From: Hymenobacter caeli | GTDB lineage: Bacteria > Bacteroidota > Bacteroidia > Cytophagales > Hymenobacteraceae | Direction: 5' to 3' | Assembly: GCF_013294115.1 (NCBI RefSeq) | Contig: NZ_JABSNP010000015.1 | Span: forward strand, 62,001 to 126,000 | DNA: 64,000 nucleotides | Part shown: piece by piece, positions 8,526 through 18,597 of the stretch | Numbering within the stretch: the stretch's first letter is position 1 | Layout of the letters: each line of letters begins with the position of its first letter | Notes under the pieces: generated by a model | The model's database searches: none | What the model saw: the letters and a program-made list of their open reading frames with translations, nothing else | Told to the model about the DNA's origin: nothing | Made by a program: the position numbers and the translations under genes

Positions 8526-9188
8526 ATGAAAAAATTATCCATCGCCCTCGCCGCATTGCTCGGCGCGGGCCTCGCCACTTCGGCGCACGCCCAAACCGTG
8601 CGCCTGGGCCTCAAGGCCGGGGCCAACCTCTCGAACCTGTCCGGCAACCTGATGAACCAGGACAAGTACAAGAACAAGTTCGGCTTCGAGGGCGGGCTGC
8701 TGCTCAACGTGGGCATCGTCCACGACCTGCTCTCGGTTCAACCCGAAGTACTGTTTTCGCAGAAGGGCTTTAAGTACGCCGACGACTCCTACACGGTACT
8801 CGGCAACACGTACAAATACACCGGCAACCGCACCTATAACTACATCGACGTGCCGGTGCTGCTGAAAGTGAAGGCCGGCGGGCTGTTTTTTGAGGCCGGT
8901 CCCCAGTACAGCTACCTGCTGAACGTGCGCGACAACTCCAACACGACTTCGAACGGCAGCTCCGTTTACACCACCGCCAACACCCAGAACCTGGACCACG
9001 TGAACCGCAACGAAATCGGTTACGCGGCCGGCCTGGGCTTCGAAGCTTCGAGCGGCGTGTTTCTCGACGTGCGCTACAATGGCTCTTTCACCGACTTTGC
9101 CAAGGATGGCTACCAGGACTCGGACCTGAAAAACGCCCGCAACTCGGTGTTTCAGGCGTCGGTAGGCTTCCTGCTGCCCAGCAAGTAG
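8526..9188 (+). CDS. Porin-family outer-membrane beta-barrel protein
   Basis: A 220-residue secreted protein with a clear signal peptide (MKKLSIALAALLGAGLATSAHAQ). It is followed by alternating beta strands beginning TVRLGLKAGANLSNLSGN and ending QASVGFLLPSK. The opening 'G.K.G.N.S...G' and a barrel of about 200 residues are typical of the Bacteroidota PorT-like/OMP_b-brl_2 family. Function unknown. The ATG at 8526 starts the signal peptide; an in-frame ATG at 8478 would add 16 residues that do not look like signal sequence. Confidence 0.85.
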   Translation: MKKLSIALAALLGAGLATSAHAQTVRLGLKAGANLSNLSGNLMNQDKYKNKFGFEGGLLLNVGIVHDLLSVQPEVLFSQKGFKYADDSYTVLGNTYKYTGNRTYNYIDVPVLLKVKAGGLFFEAGPQYSYLLNVRDNSNTTSNGSSVYTTANTQNLDHVNRNEIGYAAGLGFEASSGVFLDVRYNGSFTDFAKDGYQDSDLKNARNSVFQASVGFLLPSK

Positions 9189-9229
9189 GCCCCGGCCCCG
9201 GCCGGCCCGTTACCGCTAACCCCAATCCC

Positions 9230-9826
9230 ATGCCCAGAAGCCTGCATTTTTTGGCCGCCGCCTTGCTCAGCGCCCTGCCGCTGGCCCCCGCCGCGGCCCA
9301 AGCCCCGCCGCCGAAGGAGGCCAGCCCCGTCGATAAAGCCCGCGACAAGGCCGCGGCCGCCGACGCGGCCTTGGTCCAGGCCCAGCTGAAGTACGACTCG
9401 GGCTTTGCGGTAGCCGCCAGCAGCGGCAACCTGCTGGCGGCGGCGCTGGGCGGCTTGGCGGCCCAAAAAGCTACCGCGCTGGAGGTGAAGGATTGGGGCA
9501 AGCAGCAAGATGCCGACCTCACCCAGCTGCAAACGCAGCTCCAGGGCATTGCTGGCCGCGCCGCCTTCGCGCTGCCCGCCGCGATGAGCGCCGCCGACCG
9601 CAAAACCTACGACGACGTGAACGACCGCAAGTACCTCGGGTTCGACAAAAAGTACCTGCGCGACCTCAAGGAGTTGCACCAGCACCTCATCGCCCTTTAC
9701 GCCGACGCGGCCACCCAGGCCACCAACCCCGAGCTGCGGGCCTTCGCGGCCGACGCCCTGCCCAAGCTGCGGGCGCACGGAACCACCACCGCCCAACTGT
9801 TCGACCGCGCCAACGCCCGCAAGTAG
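9230..9826 (+). CDS. DUF4142-type exported protein
   Basis: A 198-residue protein with a signal peptide (MPRSLHFLAAALLSALPLAPAAAQ). The mature part resembles DUF4142 (PF13628): an AAASSGNLLAAALGGLAAQKA helix, then a YLGFDKKYLRDLKELHQHLI segment and TNPELRAFAADALPKLRAH. It is predicted to be a helical, ferritin-like periplasmic protein of unknown role. It follows the barrel gene by 41 bases in the same direction and is closed by a strong terminator, so the two may form one transcript. Confidence 0.75.
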   Translation: MPRSLHFLAAALLSALPLAPAAAQAPPPKEASPVDKARDKAAAADAALVQAQLKYDSGFAVAASSGNLLAAALGGLAAQKATALEVKDWGKQQDADLTQLQTQLQGIAGRAAFALPAAMSAADRKTYDDVNDRKYLGFDKKYLRDLKELHQHLIALYADAATQATNPELRAFAADALPKLRAHGTTTAQLFDRANARK

Positions 9827-9849
9827 CCGGCCCGGCCGTCGCGCTACGC

Positions 9850-9883
9850 AAAAAGGCCCCCGCGAGTGCGCGGGGGCCTTTTT
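9850..9883. terminator. Intrinsic terminator after the DUF4142 gene
   Basis: 15-base perfect arms (9850-9864 and 9869-9883) with a 4-base loop and flanking A and T tracts. It separates the plus-strand DUF4142 gene from the convergent regulator gene and is usable in both directions. Confidence 0.9.
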
Positions 9884-9931
9884 ATGGGTTAAGCAGTCCC
9901 GTGCACCGCCGGATTAATTGCCCACCACAGC

Positions 9932-10759
9932 TTAGCCGCGGCGCAGCCCGGCCACTTGCTGCTGCAACTCGGCCACCACGCTGGCCAGCCGCTCCAGCGA
10001 CATTTCAGCGGCCGGGAAGTGGCTGCTGATGTAGCACTTGGCTTCCCAGATTTCGAGGGCCTCGGTGCCGGGCAGGTCGTAGGGCTTGTACTGGGGGTTG
10101 TCGGAGTGCAGGGCCAGGGCCCCGGCGGGCCGCGCCTTGTGGAACACGCGCTTGAACACGATGCCGTCGCGCGGGCTCACCACCACGCAGGGCGTGCCGT
10201 CCTTGAGGTGGGCCAGCTCGTCCACGTAGCGGCCCACCACCACCGTGCCGCTCACCAGCGGCAGCATCGAGTCGCCGGAGATTTCGAAAGCCCGGTAGCT
10301 GCCCGTACTCGGCAGCATGGGCAGCCGGAATTTGGGCAGCTCGCCCAGGTATTCGGGGTCGGCGTAGCCGTTGAGGTAGCCGGCGGCGGCTTTCTGGGGC
10401 ACCAGCTCGATGTTCTCGTTCTGGTCGCGGTCCACGGTCAGGGCCAGGATGCGGAGCTTGCCGGCGGCCGCGGGCGGCTCGGGGTCGTCGTCGCCGTCGG
10501 GGGTGGCGGGCGCGGGCTCCAGCTGGCGCATAGTGGCGGCGGCTTTGGCATTTTTGCGCTTGCTAAAGTCGGTGGTCACCAGCTGGTCGAGCGTGATGCC
10601 AAACAGCCGGGCCATGTTGACGAGCGTGACGAGGCGGGGCTCGGCGCGGCCTTCTTCGTAAGCGCCCACGAGCGAGCGTTTGATGCCGAGCTTCTCGGCC
10701 ATCTGGGCCTGGGTGATGGCCAGCTCGCGCCGCCAGAATTTGAGGTTGGTGTTTATCAT
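9932..10759 (-). CDS. XRE/S24 LexA-CI-like transcriptional regulator
   Basis: A 275-residue regulator. Residues about 6-60 form a Cro/CI helix-turn-helix (LAITQAQMAEKLGIKRSLVG). A proline/alanine-rich linker (80-100) leads to a C-terminal S24 peptidase-like domain with SGDSML (Ser164) and VFKRVF (Lys203). An Ala126-Gly127 bond lies 38 residues before the serine; spacing in E. coli LexA is 35, with 37 from Ser to Lys (here 39). All elements for RecA-stimulated self-cleavage therefore appear present, so it could be a damage- or stress-triggered repressor. A TAACTTCG box (minus strand, 10829-10836) could be its promoter. No prophage genes are nearby. Confidence 0.85.
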   Translation of the reverse strand: MINTNLKFWRRELAITQAQMAEKLGIKRSLVGAYEEGRAEPRLVTLVNMARLFGITLDQLVTTDFSKRKNAKAAATMRQLEPAPATPDGDDDPEPPAAAGKLRILALTVDRDQNENIELVPQKAAAGYLNGYADPEYLGELPKFRLPMLPSTGSYRAFEISGDSMLPLVSGTVVVGRYVDELAHLKDGTPCVVVSPRDGIVFKRVFHKARPAGALALHSDNPQYKPYDLPGTEALEIWEAKCYISSHFPAAEMSLERLASVVAELQQQVAGLRRG

Positions 10760-11027
10760 CGGAAAGGAACGGCCAGGAAACGGGCACCGGACAAGGGGCC
10801 CAGGCCGACAAAGTTGGCAACGCCGCCGCGAAGTTACTAATTCCGTTAGCTTAAATTTTTTCTTATTTCTTCACCCTATCGAAATTAGGACATACAGGCT
10901 AAAGTTCAGCTTATTTATGGCCCCACATGTGCAAGCAAGGCAGCGATGAGCATGACCACGAGGGCAACAGAAGTTCATATTGGCAAGGGAAGCCAATCAT
11001 GGCCGATTAGGGGCCAGAATCTTTTGA

Positions 11028-11603
11028 TTATTTAGCCCCCTTGCCAATATTTGCTGTAAAGCCGGCTTGAAACTCTTCCGTTGAAATGACCTTCATCTCG
11101 TGCAGCCAATACCAGCGCGACACCCCTTTTTTTGTGGTCAGTTCTTGATTGGGGTACACGTATCGTTGATGAAGATAAGCCCTCGTATAGGCCCTTAAAT
11201 CATCCACAAATTGTTGCATCTCAGCATCGTTTTCGGGCTGCGCAACCACGGAGAAATCGCCTTTGCCGGTTGTCAAAACAAATCGGTTCTGCCAGCGGGT
11301 ATAGGTAAAGTAGCATACCCCGGCTACTACCAGCGACGCCGCACCCGATGCCACCAGATAAGCCTGGTTAACAATGGGCTTGCCAAGCTCCTGCGCCCAA
11401 GACCCAACCACTCCGAAGGCAACGAAAAAGCTAAGCACCAATGGAAATGAACGCTCCATTTTTCCCCGAACTGGTAGTAGCTCTTCGTAAGGAATTTCAG
11501 TTCTTACATAGTTCGTCAGCCGTTTACGGTCCACCAACAGCCCGTCTTCCGTGGTCGTTAGCCGTGTATGCCCCCACACGGGATGCTTTTGGTAGAATTC
11601 CAT
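11028..11603 (-). CDS. Hypothetical membrane protein
   Basis: A 191-residue protein starting MEFYQKHPVWGHTRL. Two hydrophobic segments (about 50-70, FPLVLSFFVAFGVVGSW, and 80-102, YLVASGAASLVVAGVCYF) suggest two membrane spans with cytoplasmic ends. The C-terminus is polar. The frame extends 11 codons further upstream, but ATG 11603 is the better start. Base composition is lower in GC than its neighbours. It lies between the S24 regulator and RecQ, on the same strand as both; I do not recognise a family. Confidence 0.6.
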   Translation of the reverse strand: MEFYQKHPVWGHTRLTTTEDGLLVDRKRLTNYVRTEIPYEELLPVRGKMERSFPLVLSFFVAFGVVGSWAQELGKPIVNQAYLVASGAASLVVAGVCYFTYTRWQNRFVLTTGKGDFSVVAQPENDAEMQQFVDDLRAYTRAYLHQRYVYPNQELTTKKGVSRWYWLHEMKVISTEEFQAGFTANIGKGAK

Positions 11604-11637
11604 ATTCAAGCTGCTTTTCCGTCGGTTTCCCTGCACT

Positions 11638-13881
<2,244 letters not shown>

Positions 13882-14397
13882 AACGGGTAATTGGGCAATG
13901 CTAAGCGGATGAACCTCACGAGACCCCTGCGGGGCGGCCCCTCTCCAAAAGAGAGGGATGCCAGACGGTTCGGCTCCTTGGCCTATTGGTCGGCGAGCAG
14001 TAAACAAGTATTGTTCGATGACAGCCAAAACGCGGGCTGTTTCGCGCAACACTTGGTCGTTGGTGAAACGAAGTTCGTGAAAACCTAATTCCGTCAGCGT
14101 GTGGGTACGGCCTTGGTCGTATTCGGCCTGGTCGGGGCGGTTATGGATTTCGCCGTCAACTTCAATAATAAGCCGGTAGCTGAGGCAAATGAAATCAACA
14201 ATAAAAAAATCAATGGCGTGCTGGCGTCGAAACTTGACACCGAGTTGCGCCGCCCGCAGCCGTTGCCACAGCAATTGTTCAGCGGCGGTAGGGGCCCTGC
14301 GGTTTTGCCGGGCGTAGGCTTTGGCCTTGTCCCAGGTGCGCACGTCGGTGGTGTAAATATGCTCACGCGGGCCGCTGAGCTTGGGAGGCTCGTTCAT
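13882..14397 (-). CDS. DUF559 endonuclease-like domain, in frame with recQ
   Basis: From ATG 14397 (MNEPPKLSGP) about 135 residues match DUF559, a small Vsr-like PD-(D/E)xK nuclease-type domain. Visible motifs: PTAAEQLLWQRLRAAQLGVK, FRRQH, FFIVDFIC, then LIIEVDGEIH (E79, D81 from this ATG) and LGFHELRFTNDQVL. These acidic and Arg/His positions are the expected active-site region. There is no stop codon: the frame runs through a palindromic repeat remnant (encoding IPLFWRGAAP) straight into RecQ. It is flanked by arms of one repeat family, 14424-14554 before its start and 13911-13957 after its domain. It is either a once-separate gene that lost its stop or part of a fusion. Confidence 0.75.
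13911..13957. repeat. Degenerate arm of the CCTCACCCCC palindromic repeat
   Basis: GAACCTCAC followed, after a divergent 19-base stretch, by CCCCTCTCCAAAAGAGAGGG, as in one arm of the element at 14424-14554. It lies inside the continuous DUF559-recQ reading frame and encodes the linker between the two. Confidence 0.65.
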
Positions 14398-14423
14398 TAG
14401 CCTAAGATAGGGCCCCGGCCCCA

Positions 14424-14554
14424 GGGGAACCTCACCCCCTAGCCCCCTCTCCAAAAAAGAGGGGGAACTAGCGCTAGTTCTAGGTTTTAGAAGCTAAGAC
14501 TAAAGACTAGTTCCCCCTCTTTTTTGGAGAGGGGGCTAGGGGGTGAGGTTCCCC
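14424..14554. repeat. 131-bp palindromic repeat element (family A, copy 1)
   Basis: Perfect 48-base inverted arms (14424-14471, 14507-14554) around a 35-base centre. Each arm contains its own smaller palindrome (CCCCCTCTCC...GAGGGGG), so nested hairpins are possible. It lies just upstream of the DUF559 start and 11 bases after the THUMP methyltransferase stop. Further copies are at 54922-55051 and 56848-56978. Confidence 0.93.
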
Positions 14555-14565
14555 AGGCGGTGAGG

Positions 14566-15726
14566 TTACGCCACCCGCGGCTCCCGCCGGCTCCCCCGGT
14601 ACAGCTCATACTTCAGCAGCCGGCAGTCAATCGGCCCATTGAAGAGCGGGATGCGGCGCGTGGCCTTGAGGCCGATGGTTTTGGCCGCGTCCAAGTTGCC
14701 GGTGAGCACGTAGGCTTCGTAGCCCTGGAAGTTGGTTTTCAGCGCGTCGCCGATGGTTTTGTAGAAGGCGGCCATCTCGGCCTCCTCCCCGATCCGCTCG
14801 CCGTAGGGCGGGTTCGTCACCACGAGGCCGGGGCCCTCAGCGGCGGGCGCGGCGGCGGCCTTCACGTCGCGCACCGATAGGCGGATGCAGTCTTCAAGGC
14901 CAGCGGCGGTGATGTTCTGGGCCGCCTGGTCAATCACTTTCGGGTCGATGTCGGAGCCGGCCAGGTAGGCCTGGGGCTCTTCCAGGCGCTGGGCCTCGGC
15001 TTCGGCGCGTACTTGCTGCCAGAGGTCGGCGTCGAAATCGGCCCAGTTCTCGAACCCGAACTTGCCCTGGTGGAACAGGCCCGGGGCGATGCGCTGCGCG
15101 ATGAGGCCCGCCTCGGTGAGGATGGTGGCCGAGCCGCACATGGGGTCAATTAGGGGCTGCTTACCGTCCCAGCCGGCGAGCAGCACCAGGCCGGCGGCCA
15201 GCACCTCGTTCAGGGGCGCGTCGTTGGTGGCCTGGCGGTAGCCGCGGCGGTGCAGCGAGTCGCCGGCGGCGTCGCGGCTGATGATGACCTCGTTCTCGAG
15301 CATGCGCAGGTGCAGACGGATGTCGGGGTGGCGCGTGTCCACGTCGGGCCGGTGGCCGGTGCGGTCGCGGAACTGGTCCACGATGGCGTCCTTCATCAGC
15401 TGGGCCACGAATAGCGAGTGCTCGAAGGTGGACTTGTTGACCACTGCCGTGATGGCGAAGGTTTGGCCCGGGCCGATGTACTCGCTCCAATCCACGCGGC
15501 CCACCTCGCGGTACAGGGCCCGCTCGTCGGGGGCGTAGAAGCCGGCCAGCGGGCACAGCAGGCGCATGGAGAGGCGGCTCCAGAGCACGGTTTCGTAAAG
15601 AAGCCGCTGGTCGCCAATGAATTCGACGGCGCGGCTGCCCACGTGGGTGATGTCGGCCCCGAGGGCGTAGAGCTCGTCGGCGAGCAATTCTTCTAATCCA
15701 AACTGGGTGGTGGCGGTGAGGTGCAT
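14566..15726 (-). CDS. THUMP-domain class I SAM-dependent RNA methyltransferase
   Basis: A 386-residue RNA guanine-N2 methyltransferase of the RlmL/YpsC type. The N-terminal THUMP region (about 50-160) binds RNA. The catalytic domain shows DPMCGSATILTEAGLIAQ (SAM loop), AGSDIDPKVIDQA (acidic residue binding SAM) and VVTNPPYGERIGEE (NPPY active-site motif). Length matches YpsC-type proteins that modify 23S rRNA at the position of E. coli G2445. The start ATG 15726 gives the usual MHLTATTQFGLEELLADEL. Not obviously in an operon; palindromic element A lies just beyond its stop. Confidence 0.92.
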   Translation of the reverse strand: MHLTATTQFGLEELLADELYALGADITHVGSRAVEFIGDQRLLYETVLWSRLSMRLLCPLAGFYAPDERALYREVGRVDWSEYIGPGQTFAITAVVNKSTFEHSLFVAQLMKDAIVDQFRDRTGHRPDVDTRHPDIRLHLRMLENEVIISRDAAGDSLHRRGYRQATNDAPLNEVLAAGLVLLAGWDGKQPLIDPMCGSATILTEAGLIAQRIAPGLFHQGKFGFENWADFDADLWQQVRAEAEAQRLEEPQAYLAGSDIDPKVIDQAAQNITAAGLEDCIRLSVRDVKAAAAPAAEGPGLVVTNPPYGERIGEEAEMAAFYKTIGDALKTNFQGYEAYVLTGNLDAAKTIGLKATRRIPLFNGPIDCRLLKYELYRGSRREPRVA

Positions 15727-15840
15727 GGCCGCAAAGGTCGGGCAGGAATGCGTTGGGGCCCCCTTCCGCCCGAAATAGCCCCGGCCGCTATCTTGCGGCC
15801 CCGCGCCAAACGCGCTTGAAATTCTCTCTAGTACGCGGCC

Positions 15841-16431
15841 ATGCCGGACAAAAACCTCTACATTATCGCCGGTTGCAACGGGGCGGGCAAAACCACGGCC
15901 TCGTTCACCATTCTACCGGAGGTGCTGGATTGCCGCGAGTTCGTAAACGCCGACGAAATTGCCCGGGGCCTCTCGCCCTTCCAGCCCGAAAAAGTAGCCT
16001 TCGAAGCCGGCCGTATCATGCTGCACCGCGTCGATGAGCTATTTGCCCGCGGTGAAACGTTTGCCGTTGAAACCACACTGGCCACCAAAATCTACCAGCA
16101 AAATATTGTGGCGGCTCAGCAGCAAGGCTACACCGTTATCCTGTTATTTTTCTGGCTAAACGACGTAGAATTGGCCCAGGAAAGAGTAAAAACCAGGATT
16201 TCCGAAGGCGGCCACAGCATCGAGCCCGATGTAATTACCAGAAGGTACCAGCAAGGCATTATCAACCTTTTCGATAATTATTTACCGCTGGTGGATGAGG
16301 CGTTAATCTTTGACAACTCAGCCGGTGAACACGTACTGCTAGCCGAGAAGATTAGTAGCAACCTTCACATCGTCAACAATCATATCTACAGTCAACTACG
16401 CACTTACTATGAAAACCGAACCCGCAATTGA
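15841..16431 (+). CDS. Zeta-toxin-like P-loop kinase
   Basis: A 196-residue AAA/P-loop kinase resembling zeta toxins and the 'predicted ABC-type ATPase' group (COG4185). Walker A is GCNGAGKT (11-18); FVNADEIARGLSP follows, then FAVETTLATK (the substrate-binding ETTL) and a late RRYQQGIINLFDNYLPLVDEA. Zeta toxins phosphorylate UDP-N-acetylglucosamine; chromosomal relatives may have other substrates. A TATCTTGC box at 15789-15796 may be the promoter. The gene overlaps a 48-codon ORF at its 3' end by 23 bases, a toxin-antitoxin-like arrangement. GC is lower than the surroundings, suggesting transfer. Confidence 0.85.
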   Translation: MPDKNLYIIAGCNGAGKTTASFTILPEVLDCREFVNADEIARGLSPFQPEKVAFEAGRIMLHRVDELFARGETFAVETTLATKIYQQNIVAAQQQGYTVILLFFWLNDVELAQERVKTRISEGGHSIEPDVITRRYQQGIINLFDNYLPLVDEALIFDNSAGEHVLLAEKISSNLHIVNNHIYSQLRTYYENRTRN

Positions 16432-16555
16432 ACGACGGGACAAAATATTAGCCGGTCTAAAAATCGCCTACGCACAAATGCTGGAATTCAAGCGCTATAA
16501 GAATAGTGAAGTGGTAGTGGCGCGCAATGGGGAGATTATGCGGCTAAAGCCATAA
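16409..16555 (+). CDS. Small basic protein overlapping the zeta-like kinase
   Basis: A 48-residue ORF in a different frame from the kinase: ATG 16409, TAA 16553-16555. It reads MKTEPAIERRDKILAGLKIA, then YAQMLEFKRYKNSEVVVARN and a GEIMRLKP end. The ATG lies 23 bases inside the kinase gene, giving translational coupling. The layout (amphipathic helix, then 'KYKNSEVVV.RNGEI') recalls short proteins often paired with such kinases in Bacteroidota, so an antitoxin or regulator is plausible. That is inference from position and recollection, not a demonstrated family. Confidence 0.65.
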   Translation: MKTEPAIERRDKILAGLKIAYAQMLEFKRYKNSEVVVARNGEIMRLKP

Positions 16556-16589
16556 ACCCAATATTTACTTTAATTATTAATTCAACGAC

Positions 16590-17063
16590 GTGAATTCAAC
16601 TGATATTTTTGAGAAAATAATAATTTCGAGAGGATGCGGCACTGTTCATCTTGCAATTCAAGAAAAGCCAGAAAATACAAAATGGGAAACATTAGTTTTT
16701 GCAAATCTTGTAAAAAATAATATCTCAATCAAAGATTTTATTGCGTCGCTTATCAGATTGAATAGAGACGAAGCGCGTGTAATTCTAGCGGAGCTATTGA
16801 ATAAAGACATGGCCTATGAAGCAGAATTAATGCCGTTTGACAAAGCCAATAAATTTGCTAATGAATTCTGCTCGTTATTCAGCGAGCAGGCTTTTTTTCT
16901 TTCAAACTCAAGTTGGAAGACTAATAGAAATTATGATATAAGCGACAATTCCAAGCTAAATTTTGAATCTTGGACTCCATTGACAGAAGCTACGTTCGAC
17001 TCGGGCATTATTGTTTGTGACATCGATAAGGTTGGTATAGCTTGGTTTGAAGACGAAGACTGA
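16590..17063 (+). CDS. AT-rich hypothetical protein
   Basis: A 157-residue protein from GTG 16590 (MNSTDIFEKIIISRG), rich in Lys, Asn and Ile, unlike the Ala/Gly/Arg-rich neighbours. There is no signal peptide or membrane span. The C-terminus is acidic and aromatic (GIIVCDIDKVGIAWFEDED). I do not recognise the family. The strong drop in GC over 16560-17060 marks it as recently acquired, together with the kinase module 35 bases upstream. It ends just before a terminator. An immunity or antitoxin-like role is only a guess from context. Confidence 0.65.
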   Translation: MNSTDIFEKIIISRGCGTVHLAIQEKPENTKWETLVFANLVKNNISIKDFIASLIRLNRDEARVILAELLNKDMAYEAELMPFDKANKFANEFCSLFSEQAFFLSNSSWKTNRNYDISDNSKLNFESWTPLTEATFDSGIIVCDIDKVGIAWFEDED

Positions 17064-17093
17064 TTTAGCCGCAGCTATGTAGAGTATTATTCC

Positions 17094-17118
17094 GCCGGCC
17101 CCCGTGGCCGGCTTTTTT
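17094..17118 (+). terminator. Intrinsic terminator before fucP
   Basis: GCCGGCC (17094-17100), loop CCCGT, GGCCGGC (17106-17112), then six T residues. It ends the acquired segment. The next promoter begins two bases later. Confidence 0.8.
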
Positions 17119-17119
17119 G

Positions 17120-17127
17120 TACCTTCC
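17120..17127 (+). promoter_or_regulatory. Promoter -7 element for the FucP-like permease
   Basis: TACCTTCC, a near match to TAnnTTTG, ends 7 bases before the ATG at 17135. This again implies a leaderless or very short leader transcript. Confidence 0.5.
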
Positions 17128-17134
17128 GCGCCGT

Positions 17135-18538
17135 ATGGCTACTCCTGTTACTACTGCTTCCGCGGCTTCGACGGCCGCCGCGCCGGCCCGCTCCTACGCG
17201 GGGCCCATGGTGCTCATGACGAGCTTGTTCTTCCTGTTCGGGGCCGTCACCAACTTCAACGACGTGCTGATGCCCTACCTCAAGGACATCTGCCAGCTCA
17301 CCGATTTTCAGTCCACGGCCGTGCAGTTTGCCTTTTTCGGGGCCTACTTTCTGATGTCGCTGCCCGCCGGGTGGGTGCTGAAGCGGCTGGGCTACCAGCG
17401 CGGCATCGTGGCGGGCCTGCTCGTGATGGCGGCCGGGGCCCTGCTGTTCGTGCCGGCGGCCAACTCGCGCACGTTCGGGCTGTTCCTCACGGCGCTGGGG
17501 GTGCTGGGCGCGGGCATCACGCTGCTGCAAGTGGCGGCCAACCCCTACGTGAGTGTGCTCGGGCCCGCGCGCGGCGCGGCGGCCCGGGTGAGCGTGGTGG
17601 GCGTGGCCAACAACTTCGGCGGAGCCCTCTCGCCGCTGGTGGGCGGGCTGGTGCTGTTCGGCGGCTCGGTAGCGCTGAAGGCCAAGCTGGCCGCCCTGCC
17701 CCTGGCCGAGCGCCTGGGCCAGGAGTCGCAGCTCGTGAAGGGGCCCTACCTGGGACTGGCGGCGTTTCTGGTGCTGCTGGCGGGCGTGTTTTTCTTCGCC
17801 GTAAAGCTGCCCGACATCGAGAGCATTCCCGAGGAAGAGGCCCTGGAGCACCGCCCCGTGGCCGCCGGGCGCACGTCGGCGCTGGCTTACCCGCACCTGG
17901 TGCTAGGCATCGGGGCCATTTTCGTGTACGTGGGCGTGGAGGTGGGGCTGGGCTCGCTGCTGATTCGCTACGGCGAGAGCCAGAATATTGCGCAGCTGTC
18001 CGGCTTCACCCAGAGCCTGGTGCGCGGCCTGAACGCAGCCACGGGCTGGGCGGGGGCCCTGTTTGGGCAGGCCCCGGCGGCGATTGATACATCGGCGGGC
18101 TTCACCAAGGCGGTGGGCGCGGTGCTGGTCTCGTCGTACTGGTTTGGGTCGCTGGTGGGGCGGGTGGTGGGCATCCCGCTGCTGCTGCGCTTCCCCAACC
18201 GGGCGCTACTGGTGGCGGTGTGCGCGGCCGGCGCGGCGCTGGTGGCGGCCAGCATCCTGAGCCACGGCGAAACGGCGCTGTGGCTCATCGTGCTCTGCGG
18301 GCTGATGAACGCCATTATGTGGCCGGTCATTTTCCCGCTGGCCATCACCGGGCTGGGGCCCTTCACCAAGCAGGGCTCGTCGTACCTCATCATGGCCATC
18401 GTGGGCGGGGCCCTCATCCCGCCGCTCATGGGCTGGCTGGCCACCCACGGCGGCGGGCTGCGGGTGGCGTTTGTGGTACCGGCGCTATGCTACGTGTACT
18501 TGCTCTACTACGCCCTGCGCGGCTACCGGGTGCGGTAG
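17135..18538 (+). CDS. fucP: Sugar MFS transporter, FucP/GluP type
   Basis: A 467-residue inner-membrane proton/sugar symporter of the fucose/glucose-galactose permease family with about 12 hydrophobic segments. Typical motifs: LFFLFGAVTNFNDVLMPYLK in helix 1, QFAFFGAYFLMSLPAG, then GAGITLLQVAANPYVSVLGP and FGGALSPLVGG. The second half has FNEx-type features and GLMNAIMWPVIFPLAI with KQGSSYLIMAIVGGALIP. The ATG at 17135 is preferred over one at 17117, which lies inside the terminator/promoter. It stands alone between a terminator and murB. The transported sugar (fucose, glucose or galactose) cannot be told from sequence. Confidence 0.88.
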   Translation: MATPVTTASAASTAAAPARSYAGPMVLMTSLFFLFGAVTNFNDVLMPYLKDICQLTDFQSTAVQFAFFGAYFLMSLPAGWVLKRLGYQRGIVAGLLVMAAGALLFVPAANSRTFGLFLTALGVLGAGITLLQVAANPYVSVLGPARGAAARVSVVGVANNFGGALSPLVGGLVLFGGSVALKAKLAALPLAERLGQESQLVKGPYLGLAAFLVLLAGVFFFAVKLPDIESIPEEEALEHRPVAAGRTSALAYPHLVLGIGAIFVYVGVEVGLGSLLIRYGESQNIAQLSGFTQSLVRGLNAATGWAGALFGQAPAAIDTSAGFTKAVGAVLVSSYWFGSLVGRVVGIPLLLRFPNRALLVAVCAAGAALVAASILSHGETALWLIVLCGLMNAIMWPVIFPLAITGLGPFTKQGSSYLIMAIVGGALIPPLMGWLATHGGGLRVAFVVPALCYVYLLYYALRGYRVR

Positions 18539-18561
18539 GGGCCCCGGGCACCGCCGGGCCG

Positions 18562-18569
18562 TACCTTCG
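18562..18569 (+). promoter_or_regulatory. Promoter -7 element for murB
   Basis: TACCTTCG, one base from TAnnTTTG, ends 28 bases upstream of the murB ATG. This leader is longer than those of dbpA and fucP. Confidence 0.45.
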
Positions 18570-18597
18570 CCCCCGCCCTTTGCTGCCCGTTCTGCCC

